From positions 434,001 through 498,000 of the forward strand of contig NZ_CP096205.1 of NCBI RefSeq assembly GCF_023195775.1: DNA of 64,000 nt. Direction: 5' to 3'. The translations under genes and the position numbers were made by a program. This document shows positions 16,201-23,385 of the stretch, piece by piece (the stretch's first letter is position 1; every line of letters begins with the position of its first letter). This DNA comes from Flavobacterium azooxidireducens (GTDB lineage: Bacteria > Bacteroidota > Bacteroidia > Flavobacteriales > Flavobacteriaceae). The notes under the pieces were generated by a model. The model was given only the letters and a program-made list of their open reading frames with translations. It made no database searches and was not told the DNA's origin.

Positions 16201-16254
16201 TCTGAAAATAATTGTATCTTGTAACAAATTTTATATTCTGACTACTAACTGAAC

Positions 16255-16749
16255 ATGAGCAATTCACTGGAGCAATCTTTTGTTACGCAATTAAAGGAAA
16301 ATCAGAACATCGTTCACAAGATTTGTCGTTTGTACACGTCGGGTGAAGATGCTCACAATGATTTATTTCAGGAAATTACGATTCAGTTATGGAAAGCGTT
16401 TCCGAAGTTTCGTGGCGACTCTAAATTTTCAACGTGGGCGTATCGTGTAGGATTGAATACTGCTATTACGTTGTATCGAAAAAGCACGCGAACGGTTGCT
16501 ACGACTGATATGGAAGGCAAAAAACAGTTCATTGCTCCCGATGATTATAATTTTGAAGAAGAAGAACAAATTAAATTGTTATACAAAGCCGTGCAACAAT
16601 TGAATGATATTGAAAAAGCACTGGTTTTTATGTATTTGGAAGATAAAGATTACGAAGAAATTGCCGAAACGTTGGGTATCAGCGAGGTAAATGCGAGAGT
16701 GAAAATGAATAGAATTAAAGGAAAATTAAAAAAAATCGTTAATCCATAA
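16255..16749 (+). CDS. ECF-type RNA polymerase sigma factor
   Basis: 164 aa, the usual size of an extracytoplasmic-function sigma factor. Region 2 is seen as DLFQEITIQLWKAFPKFRGDSKFSTWAYRV (about residues 36-66), including the promoter-melting FSTWAYR, and region 4 as LVFMYLEDKDYEEIAETLGISEVNARVKMNRIKGKL (about 122-160), a helix-turn-helix for the -35 element. The next gene starts 4 bp downstream and encodes a small membrane protein, which fits a sigma/anti-sigma-like pair, though no canonical anti-sigma zinc motif is present there. The target regulon is unknown. Confidence 0.9.
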   Translation: MSNSLEQSFVTQLKENQNIVHKICRLYTSGEDAHNDLFQEITIQLWKAFPKFRGDSKFSTWAYRVGLNTAITLYRKSTRTVATTDMEGKKQFIAPDDYNFEEEEQIKLLYKAVQQLNDIEKALVFMYLEDKDYEEIAETLGISEVNARVKMNRIKGKLKKIVNP

Positions 16750-16753
16750 GTAT

Positions 16754-17395
16754 ATGACTGAGGAATTGGATTTATTGAAAAAAGCTTGGAAAAAAGACGC
16801 ACACTCGTATGAGCAAGTGACGGAAAACCAAATATATAAAATGATTCACAAACGATCGTCTTCCATTGTAAAATGGATTTTGATGATTAGTATTGCCGAA
16901 TTGATTTTGTCATCAGGTTTAAATTTTCTGACTGTTGACGACAACTATCTTAAAACTTTGGAAATGTATCATATTGATACACTATTTCAAGTTTTAACTA
17001 TAGTGAATTTTATCATTCTTGTAGTGTTTATCTATGTGTTTTACAAAAATTTTAAAACAATATCTACAACAGATACAGTAAAAAAATTAATGAGTTCAAT
17101 TATTAAAACTAGAAAGACTGTACAATATTATATTTGGTATAATCTATTTATGGTTGCGTTTATTTTTATTGTTGTTTCAATTTCACAAGTAATGTATGAA
17201 CCAAATATAAAAAATGCATTAAATAATATTGATTATGCAGATTCTAAAATATTCTGGATTGTAATTATTTTAAGTTATTTAGCTTTATTCGCTATAACTT
17301 TTGGATTATTTTGGTTATTCTACCGCTTGATTTATGGTTTCTTAATGAGAAGATTACACAAAAACTATGAAGAATTAAAGAAAATGGATTTTTAA
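16754..17395 (+). CDS. Membrane protein co-transcribed with ECF sigma factor
   Basis: 213 aa with a soluble N-terminus of about 40 residues (MTEELDLLKKAWKKD) and four hydrophobic segments: IVKWILMISIAELILSSGL, LTIVNFIILVVFIYVFY, YIWYNLFMVAFIFIVVSI and WIVIILSYLALFAITFGLFWL. The 4-bp gap after the sigma gene means co-transcription. The topology, with a short cytoplasmic N-terminal domain before the first helix, is that of several Bacteroidota anti-sigma-like proteins, but I see no ZAS-type HxxxCxxC motif. Anti-sigma function is an inference from position only. Confidence 0.65.
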   Translation: MTEELDLLKKAWKKDAHSYEQVTENQIYKMIHKRSSSIVKWILMISIAELILSSGLNFLTVDDNYLKTLEMYHIDTLFQVLTIVNFIILVVFIYVFYKNFKTISTTDTVKKLMSSIIKTRKTVQYYIWYNLFMVAFIFIVVSISQVMYEPNIKNALNNIDYADSKIFWIVIILSYLALFAITFGLFWLFYRLIYGFLMRRLHKNYEELKKMDF

Positions 17396-18195
17396 TATTC
17401 CCACATTCTTTTTTTGTCTAATTCTTTTTGTTCTTCTAAAACTTCAACCGGAATCACTTTGAGTAAAGATGGATGTTGCTCAATAGCATATTCAATTTTT
17501 TCAACAATCTCATCAATAGATTCGTTGTCATAATCAATATCGAGTGGTTCTTTGATGACCATCGATTGAAGTATTCCTTTTTTCTTGATGCGAAGTCCTT
17601 TTCGATCAAACGAACGTCTGAAACCATCAATTACAATTGGCACAACAATCGGTTTGTGTTGCTTTATGATGTGAGCCGTTCCTTTTCGAACCGGTTTAAA
17701 CGAACGAGTTGTTCCTTGCGGAAAAGTAATTACCCAGCCATCATCTAAGGCTATTTTTATATTCTCTGTGTCGTTCGGATTTACTTCTCGTTTAATGTCT
17801 TGACCTTTAGCTCGCCACGTACGTTCTACCGTAATTGCTCCCGCATACGCTAGAATTCTAGGCAATAAACCTTCTTTCATGGTTTCACTGGCAGCAACGT
17901 AATAAATATTTAATTTAGGATTCCACAAGTAGCCAACATTTTTGATATTATCATCACGACCACTCAAACTAGCGTTGAAAACATGAAACATCGCCACTAC
18001 ATCGGCAAAATAAGTTTGGTGATTAGAAATAAACAAAACGCCTGTTTCAGGTAGATTTTTGATAATTTCTGAACCTTCGATATGCATTTGATTAAAGCCG
18101 CGATAACGTTGGTGCGTCATGACGCCAAAAATGCGTATGAGCCATTTTTTTAAAAACAGAATATGTCCGAAAGGATTTCTTTTAAACAATCCCAT
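17392..18195 (-). CDS. 1-acyl-sn-glycerol-3-phosphate acyltransferase-like protein (PlsC family)
   Basis: 267 aa membrane-associated acyltransferase of phospholipid or acyl-lipid synthesis. The catalytic block is NHQTYFAD (about residues 78-85) and the glycerophosphate block is FPQGTTRSF. Both differ from the textbook forms: His and Asp are separated by five and not four residues, and there is an additional Thr after the GT of the second motif. Such variants are shared by a Bacteroidota subfamily, so activity is likely, but the acceptor may not be lysophosphatidate. It overlaps the 3' end of the convergent membrane-protein gene by 4 bp. Confidence 0.8.
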   Translation of the reverse strand: MGLFKRNPFGHILFLKKWLIRIFGVMTHQRYRGFNQMHIEGSEIIKNLPETGVLFISNHQTYFADVVAMFHVFNASLSGRDDNIKNVGYLWNPKLNIYYVAASETMKEGLLPRILAYAGAITVERTWRAKGQDIKREVNPNDTENIKIALDDGWVITFPQGTTRSFKPVRKGTAHIIKQHKPIVVPIVIDGFRRSFDRKGLRIKKKGILQSMVIKEPLDIDYDNESIDEIVEKIEYAIEQHPSLLKVIPVEVLEEQKELDKKRMWEY

Positions 18196-18247
18196 AATTA
18201 GTCTTTTGTTGGAAAAATTGATTGCGAATTTATAAAAATCAAATCAA

Positions 18248-18886
18248 TTAAAGTACCATTTTAATAGTTTCTTTTAACTCACTCATCATCATAGCCGTAG
18301 CACCCCAAACAACATATTCTTTCACCAAAAAAGCAGGAACATCAATTTCATTGGCATATGATGTGGTTAATTTTCTCATTACCACATTATTATCATCCAA
18401 AAAATCACGTAACGACAATTCAATAATTCCAGCAACTTCATCTTCTTGCATTACAAATTCCAATTCTTTTTGACTTATTCCTAAAAAAGGCGAAACCAAA
18501 AAATTACTGGGTGGAATGTAAACATCTGTGAACGATTTAACGATTTCTACATGCATTCGATCCACACCAATCTCTTCTTCTGCTTCACGCAAAGCGGTTT
18601 GTGCCAACGATTCATCTTCTAATTCTACCTTTCCACCCGGAAAAGCAATCTGAGACGAATGAACGCCCGGATAGGTATTTCTAACAATCAACACCAAATG
18701 CGTTTCATTATTTTTAGGATAAAAAAGCATTAATACTGCAGCTTTTCTGGGTTGATACGAATCATAATCAATCTCCTTCAACAACTCTTGCCGAAACAAA
18801 GGAGCCATTTTTAAATGAGCACTTGTAGCAGGAAGCGATTCTTTTGCTATTTTTGGAACATATTTTAAAAAATCATGAAATTCCAT
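18248..18886 (-). CDS. CoA pyrophosphatase-type Nudix hydrolase
   Basis: 212 aa. The Nudix box is complete: GGKVELEDESLAQTALREAE followed by EEIGV, preceded by HSSQIAFPGG, the upstream element that marks CoA-specific (NudL/YeaB-like) Nudix enzymes. These split CoA and its derivatives into phosphopantetheine and ADP. The start is the ATG at 18884-18886; MEFHDFLKYVPKI and MAPLFR look like the natural family N-terminus. Its first 12 bases overlap, on the opposite strand, the start of the cyclophilin gene, so neither gene has its own 5' spacer. Confidence 0.88.
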   Translation of the reverse strand: MEFHDFLKYVPKIAKESLPATSAHLKMAPLFRQELLKEIDYDSYQPRKAAVLMLFYPKNNETHLVLIVRNTYPGVHSSQIAFPGGKVELEDESLAQTALREAEEEIGVDRMHVEIVKSFTDVYIPPSNFLVSPFLGISQKELEFVMQEDEVAGIIELSLRDFLDDNNVVMRKLTTSYANEIDVPAFLVKEYVVWGATAMMMSELKETIKMVL

Positions 18887-19579
18887 AAAGTCATCCTTTT
18901 TTTGCTAATTTTTTCAATCTTTTCGTGCGAAAAGAAAACTAAAGATACTACAGAAAAAAATAGAGAGCAAAAAAATGATTCAGTCAACATAAAAAATAAT
19001 ACTAAAAAACCAAAATATGATTTAGAAACAATCGTACTTACAGATGAAAATGTAGTTGATTTTTTAACTTGGTATGGCGAAAGAAATCTTGAAAACAAAG
19101 TACTTATCGAAACAAAATATGGAAATATTGAAGTCGAATTATCAGATAAAACGCCTTTGCACAGAGCCAATTTTATCTATTTGGTCAAAAAGAACTATTT
19201 CAATACAACTTATTTTCATCGAGTCGTAAAAAATTTCATCATTCAAGGTGGAAGCTCAGACGAGTCCATTACCAAAAAAGACAGACAAAATATTGGAAAA
19301 TACCTCATTCCTCCCGAATTCAACAACACACTCAAACACCATTACGGAGCCTTAGCTTCCGCAAGACTATGGGAAGAAAACCCTGAAAAACTCAGTAATC
19401 CTTATGAATTCTATTTCGTTCAAAACAAAAACGGAGCCCATCATTTAGACAAAGAGCACACCGTTTTTGGCAAAATAACCAAAGGTTTTGAAGTAATGGA
19501 TGAAATCGCCAACCAAGAAACCGACAAAAAAGAATTTCCACTTTTGAATATAAAAATCAAAGTAACCCTCATCAACTAA
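18875..19579 (+). CDS. Cyclophilin-type peptidyl-prolyl isomerase, lipoprotein
   Basis: 234 aa periplasmic-facing lipoprotein that should speed prolyl cis-trans isomerisation in protein folding. The signal peptide ends in lipobox IFSC (Cys18), then a Lys/Asp-rich linker to residue about 60 and a cyclophilin domain: VLIETKYGNIEVELSDKTPLHRANF, YFHRVVKNFIIQGG (active-site Arg, Phe and Gln), PPEFN, HTVFGKITKGFEVMD. The catalytic Arg (FHRV) is present. The start codon lies inside the divergent Nudix gene by 12 bp. It ends in TAATG, sharing its last base with the next gene, so the two form an operon. Confidence 0.9.
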   Translation: MKFHKVILFLLIFSIFSCEKKTKDTTEKNREQKNDSVNIKNNTKKPKYDLETIVLTDENVVDFLTWYGERNLENKVLIETKYGNIEVELSDKTPLHRANFIYLVKKNYFNTTYFHRVVKNFIIQGGSSDESITKKDRQNIGKYLIPPEFNNTLKHHYGALASARLWEENPEKLSNPYEFYFVQNKNGAHHLDKEHTVFGKITKGFEVMDEIANQETDKKEFPLLNIKIKVTLIN

Positions 19580-20022
19580 TGTTCAGCAAAGAAGAAGCAC
19601 AAAAAATAAAACGTGAATTTTGGATAACCTTCGCTCAGGAATATCCAAAAAAATGGTTGCTCTACAACACCAAAATAAAAGATGTAACCTTCAAATTTCA
19701 TGTCGATAACAAAAAAGCCATGGTTTCTTTAGATATCGAACCCAAAGACGAAGAGCACCGAAAAATCTATTTCGAAAAAATCGAATCACTCAAAACCATT
19801 CTTTTAGAAAACTATTTACCAGAAGCCATCTTCGAAAAAAACTTCCATCTTGAAAACGGAAAAATCATCAGCCGTATTTGGGTCGAAATCGATAACATCA
19901 GCATCAACAACAAATCCACTTGGAACACCATTTTCAGCTTTTTTGCAGAAAAAATGGAATCCTTCGAATACTTCTTCTACGAACACGAAGACTACATTAA
20001 AGACTTAGATATCAACACCTAA
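19579..20022 (+). CDS. DUF4268 domain protein
   Basis: 147 aa; starts with the last A of the cyclophilin stop (TAATG), so translation is coupled. The FSKEEAQKIKREFWITFAQEYP start, DIEPKDEEHRKIYFEKIESLK and the final FFAEKMESFEYFF follow the DUF4268 pattern, known at the ends of some restriction-related proteins and as small free-standing proteins in Bacteroidota. Function unknown. No catalytic motif is visible. After it comes a GC-rich intergenic repeat. Confidence 0.75.
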   Translation: MFSKEEAQKIKREFWITFAQEYPKKWLLYNTKIKDVTFKFHVDNKKAMVSLDIEPKDEEHRKIYFEKIESLKTILLENYLPEAIFEKNFHLENGKIISRIWVEIDNISINNKSTWNTIFSFFAEKMESFEYFFYEHEDYIKDLDINT

Positions 20023-20053
20023 CCTGAAACTTCAAACCTAAAACGAACCATTA

Positions 20054-20152
20054 TGGCGTGCCCCTCCGCAAGCTCCGGGTCGGGCTTTCCGTTACAAGTC
20101 CTCGTTCGTCGTGCCTCCTCTCTGTGGGCTTTACGCTGCTATCCCTCACGCA
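20054..20152. repeat. GC-rich intergenic repeat element
   Basis: About 100 bp, much more GC-rich than anything nearby, with words such as GCGTGCCCCTCCGC, GGGTCGGGCTTTCCG and GCTGCTATCCCTCACGC and short terminal complementarity (GCGTG / CACGC). I recall near-identical spacer elements in other Flavobacteriia. No ORF. Whether it is transcribed is unknown. The rest of the 331-bp gap (20023-20353) is AT-rich and holds nothing recognisable. Confidence 0.65.
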
Positions 20153-20353
20153 AATTAGTGCTAGGAAGAGATTTGATTTTTTATTTAAAATTGTATGATA
20201 ATGTTAATTTATGAGGAATTTTTGTATTTTAGTATGATATAAAACGATACAAACCTTATACAAACTAGCAGAAATTAGGTGTATGAAAGTTTGTTTTAGG
20301 TATATTTGAGATACATCATAAAAATGGAGAGTTCAATGTAATCATAATATTCA

Positions 20354-22366
20354 ATGAAAATAAATTACAAATCAGACTATATTTCTATCAAAAGCTTTAG
20401 TCCTATTGAGATTAATGATTTTTCTATCTTAACAGGAAAAAATGGTTCTGGAAAGACACATTTTTTAAGTGCATTAAAAAAAGGTCATATTGAAATTCAG
20501 GGAATTGATAAATCTGAAATAGTATATTATAACTACAATGATTTTACAGTATTTTCAGGTAATATTCAACAAAATCCTCAATACCAAAATCGATTAAATG
20601 AGTGGAATAACGAGAAACAACAATATCTAAATAAAATAAAAAGTTATAAAACAAAAGTAATAAAACTTGAAGCGGAGCAAAGAACTCTGACAGAAAATAT
20701 TATTTATAAACATGCAAAAAACCCAAATTTTGATTTTGACTCCTATTTTGGAAAGGAAGGGGATTTTGAAATATTAAAACAATTAATTGGAGTTCCTAAC
20801 CTATCATTAGAATTAATGAAAAAACGTAAGTTATTATCACCTTCGTTTTTTCAATTTGTACATGAATACTTGAATAAGGCAAAAGGAAAAATTGAGGACC
20901 TATCGTATGAAAAGCTAAAACCAGTTTTTAACGAAGTAGTAAAACTTTATTCGAGTTCAATTGATGAACGTATAAAAAATGAAGATGAGGATCTATATAC
21001 GTTTTTGACAAACACTTTTCCAGATAAAGATATTTCAAAAATTAATGCAAACGACTTTGAATCACCTAACCTATTTTTAGAAGATATAGTTAATGAAGAA
21101 AAGGAATATCAGTTAAAGAAAACGGAGAATATAATAAACAAAGCAAAAGCCCTAGACTATAAAGAACAGGTAACATTTTTAGAAGCAGATGAGTTTATAA
21201 AAGTAAATGGTTTGTCTCCAATTGAACAAATTAATGGAGTTTTAGCTGAATATGATTGTAATGGCTATTATTTATACTCAGACGCCAATCAAAAATTTCT
21301 TGGAGTTGATAAAAACAATATCAAAATCCCTGTAAGTCTTCAACACAAAGAAAAAAAATATACCACCAATTTTGATCAGTTATCATCAGGAGAAAAGACT
21401 TTAATTGCTCTTTCTATCTTCATTCATAAAACAAGAAAAAAAAGAATTATTCCAAGAGTATTATTGCTAGATGAAGTTGACTCTTCATTGCATCCTTCAA
21501 TGATTAATAGACTTTTAGATGTAATTCAAAATTTATTTGTAAAAGAGCAAAAATTTAAAGTGATATTGGCTACTCACTCTCCAACCACAGTAGCTTTAAG
21601 TCCTGAAGATTCCGTTTTTATCATTGAAACTAATGGAGAGCACATAATTAGAAAAGAGTGCAAAGAAAAAATTGTCAATATCCTAACTGAAGGTATTGCA
21701 ACAATAAACGTTGAAGATACAAAAATAGGGATCAATTATAATATTTCAAAAACTGAGTTGCCAATTCTTTTTACAGAAGGGATCACTGACAAAATTATTC
21801 TAGAAACTGCGTGGTCAAAACTTTATGGTAATGAAATGCCATTTTTTATTCAAGATTGCTTTGATGCTTCATTTTTAGGAAATCTATTTAGAAGAGCAGA
21901 AGATGCTCAAGATGGTATTTTTGTTAATTATTCTGACAAAATTTTTATTGCACTTTTTGATTTTGACCAAGAGGGATATAATGTATGGAATGGTTTGAAG
22001 AAAAAATATACAATGATTGAAGATAACCCTAAAAAGGCTCTAACAATAAAGCATAAGTCCTTAAACGCATATGCGATTTTACTTCCAGTTCCTGAAAATA
22101 AAGAGATTATTAATCAAGTAATAAAATCAGAAAATTTGACTTACGAGAATGAATCTATACTTACGATTGAATTATTATTCTATGGAATAGAATCCTTAGA
22201 ACAATATTTCAGAAAAAATAAAATAAAAGGTGGAGGTGAAATTATAGAATTTAAAGGGAAGAAAAGAGATTTTGCTAATAGTTTAATTGCTTTAAACAAA
22301 GATGATTTTAAGCATTTAATTCCAATTTTTGAAAAAGTTAACGAAATAATAAATTCGAATGCATAA
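20354..22366 (+). CDS. OLD-family-like ATPase-TOPRIM nuclease, putative phage defence
   Basis: 670 aa. The N-terminal ABC/SMC-type ATPase has Walker A GKNGSGKT (residues 28-35), a charged coiled-coil insert (about 75-120 and 230-275), signature LSSGEKT (about 343), Walker B VLLLDEVDSSLHPS (about 369) and H-switch ATHSP (about 407). The C-terminal part has a TOPRIM pattern, FTEGITDK (about 474) and ALFDFDQEGY (about 534), giving the Glu and DxD metal ligands. This ATPase plus TOPRIM order is that of OLD (overcoming lysogenisation defect) endonucleases. No helicase partner follows, so it is a stand-alone class 1 type and not Gabija. It lies between a GC-rich repeat and a duplicated tRNA-Thr end. 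Confidence 0.72.
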   Translation: MKINYKSDYISIKSFSPIEINDFSILTGKNGSGKTHFLSALKKGHIEIQGIDKSEIVYYNYNDFTVFSGNIQQNPQYQNRLNEWNNEKQQYLNKIKSYKTKVIKLEAEQRTLTENIIYKHAKNPNFDFDSYFGKEGDFEILKQLIGVPNLSLELMKKRKLLSPSFFQFVHEYLNKAKGKIEDLSYEKLKPVFNEVVKLYSSSIDERIKNEDEDLYTFLTNTFPDKDISKINANDFESPNLFLEDIVNEEKEYQLKKTENIINKAKALDYKEQVTFLEADEFIKVNGLSPIEQINGVLAEYDCNGYYLYSDANQKFLGVDKNNIKIPVSLQHKEKKYTTNFDQLSSGEKTLIALSIFIHKTRKKRIIPRVLLLDEVDSSLHPSMINRLLDVIQNLFVKEQKFKVILATHSPTTVALSPEDSVFIIETNGEHIIRKECKEKIVNILTEGIATINVEDTKIGINYNISKTELPILFTEGITDKIILETAWSKLYGNEMPFFIQDCFDASFLGNLFRRAEDAQDGIFVNYSDKIFIALFDFDQEGYNVWNGLKKKYTMIEDNPKKALTIKHKSLNAYAILLPVPENKEIINQVIKSENLTYENESILTIELLFYGIESLEQYFRKNKIKGGGEIIEFKGKKRDFANSLIALNKDDFKHLIPIFEKVNEIINSNA

Positions 22367-22452
22367 GTGTGCAATTAATTACAGAGCGTGGGTATTCAAA
22401 CGATACAGTTAATGTAAAAAGTTATTGTAATTAATAGAAAAGTAGTTCGAAT

Positions 22453-22597
22453 CCCCCCCTCTCTCACGATTCCCTTCATATGAAGAAAAGAAGATAAAAT
22501 AAATCCCCCGCTGTCGCACGAATCCCTTCGTGTGACGAAAAAAAACTACATTAATCACCCCGCTGTCGCACGAATCCCTTCGTGTGACGAAAAAAAG
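22453..22597. repeat. Three direct copies of a CGCACGAA hairpin unit
   Basis: Units at 22505-22543 and 22558-22597 are nearly identical (core CGCTGTCGCACGAATCCC, then TTCGTGTGACGAAAAAAA); a diverged one is at 22453-22490. Period about 53 bp. Each forms a stem GTCGCACGAA / TTCGTGTGAC with a TCCC loop followed by an A run. Confidence 0.75.
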
Positions 22598-22670
22598 ACT
22601 TCATTAATCACATTGAAAAAAATCACTAATTAGAAATTCTTACAAAGCGAGCCTTATCATAATTTATTCC

Positions 22671-22727
22671 ATAAAAAAAGGATAACCGAAGTTATCCTTT
22701 CAAAAAAATTGAGCCGATAGAGGGACT
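22671..22727 (-). repeat. Duplicated tRNA-Thr 3' end plus terminator (attachment-site-like)
   Basis: GAGCCGATAGAGGGACT (22711-22727) is identical to the tRNA-Thr 3' end and flank (22806-22822). The adjacent hairpin GGATAACnnnnGTTATCC is present in both copies. The copies are direct repeats 95 bp apart, as left by a site-specific integration or a local duplication. Confidence 0.75.
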
Positions 22728-22770
22728 TCCCGATAGTAATCGGGATAAACTTCTCGTCCCATATACAATA

Positions 22771-22800
22771 AAAAAAGGATAACCCTAAAGTTATCCTTAA
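22771..22800 (-). terminator. tRNA-Thr terminator
   Basis: AAGGATAAC (22775-22783) and GTTATCCTT (22790-22798) pair, flanked by A/T runs, directly 3' of the tRNA on the minus strand. Confidence 0.7.
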
Positions 22801-22806
22801 AAATTG

Positions 22807-22880
22807 AGCCGATAGAGGGACTCGAACCCACGACCTGCTGATTACAAATCAGCTGCTCTAGCCAGCTGAGCTACACCGGC
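22807..22880 (-). tRNA. tRNA-Thr (anticodon TGT)
   Basis: Minus-strand sequence folds as a cloverleaf: acceptor GCCGGTG / TATCGGC, D-arm GCTC...GAGC, anticodon arm GCTGA-TTTGTAA-TCAGC with anticodon TGT, T-arm GTGGG-TTCGAGT-CCCTC. CCA is not encoded. A partial second copy of its 3' end lies downstream at 22711. Confidence 0.95.
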
Positions 22881-22958
22881 GTCTCAATTATGGTGCAAAT
22901 ATAATTTTGAAAATCAAATTTCCAAAACAAAAAGGCACTTTTTTATCAAAAAAATAGA

Positions 22959-23225
22959 TTAAAGTGCGTTTACTTTTTCAACTAATTGAATAGCAGCCGC
23001 TTCTAAATCTTTTTCTACTTGCTTTAAATGAACTCTTCTGTCTTCTACTTTTTTATCGTTTAATTTAGCGATTAAAGCATCAAAAGTACTAATTGTTTCA
23101 TCAATTAACGCACTTGTTTTATCAGTTGGTTTTCCTGTTGTAGTCATTTCGTGGATATAAACCGCCTCGATAATATCGCCCATCACAAAATTGATGTCTT
23201 TCTTCAAATTTCTAATACTTGCCAT
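22959..23225 (-). CDS. Conserved small helical protein
   Basis: 88 aa, soluble and mostly helical (MASIRNLKKDINFVMGDIIEAVYIHE, then FDALIAKLNDKKVEDRRVHLKQVEKDLEAAAIQLVEKV, probably coiled coil). I recall close relatives as uncharacterised proteins across Flavobacteriaceae; no function is known to me. It is expressed from its own consensus promoter, TACTTTTG at 23251-23258 with TTTG about 22 bp upstream, and lies next to tRNA-Thr. Confidence 0.7.
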   Translation of the reverse strand: MASIRNLKKDINFVMGDIIEAVYIHEMTTTGKPTDKTSALIDETISTFDALIAKLNDKKVEDRRVHLKQVEKDLEAAAIQLVEKVNAL

Positions 23226-23250
23226 TTTTCTTTAAATTTTAATTGCGGTG

Positions 23251-23284
23251 CAAAAGTACGCAAAAATTTATTATAAGCCACAAA
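23251..23284 (-). promoter_or_regulatory. Candidate promoter of the small helical protein
   Basis: Minus-strand TACTTTTG (23251-23258) with TTTG at 23281-23284, 22 bp apart, 25 bp before the ATG. Good match to the Bacteroidota consensus. Confidence 0.6.
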
Positions 23285-23385
23285 TTACACGAATTAGCAC
23301 GAATTAATATGGTTTGCTACTTAGCTTCACTAATTTGTGAAAATTAGTGAAATTGACGGCAAAAAAGTAAAAGTAATTATTTTAA

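Larger units (their letters stand above)
15722..16254. other. 533-bp spacer of inverted repeats
   Basis: No gene. It holds the CTGAGTTACTGAG word repeat (15730-15762), an imperfect inverted repeat built on GGGTTGCGGG (15917-15953 versus 16015-16057), and a 140-bp hairpin element (16061-16200). The sigma-factor promoter should lie in 16201-16254. Confidence 0.75.
22367..22806. other. 440-bp spacer: hairpin repeats and tRNA-end duplication
   Basis: No gene. Contains the three-unit hairpin repeat (22453-22597), a duplicate of the tRNA-Thr 3' end with its terminator (22671-22727) and a small palindrome TCCCGAT / ATCGGGA (22728-22745). Confidence 0.75.

Noticed and set aside
18865..19170. Minus-strand open frame opposite the cyclophilin gene
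   Set aside because: Low-complexity hydrophobic translation that mirrors the Lys/Asp-rich linker; no support.
20354..22366. Retron or Gabija system
   Set aside because: No reverse transcriptase, msr/msd-like gene or UvrD-like helicase lies next to the ATPase-TOPRIM gene.
22441..22470. T-arm-like TTCGAATCC suggesting a second tRNA
   Set aside because: No acceptor, D or anticodon arm can be folded around it.
22505..22597. Repeats that look CRISPR-like at first sight
   Set aside because: Only two good copies plus a diverged one, with a near-palindromic core and 14-bp A-rich gaps; no cas genes nearby.
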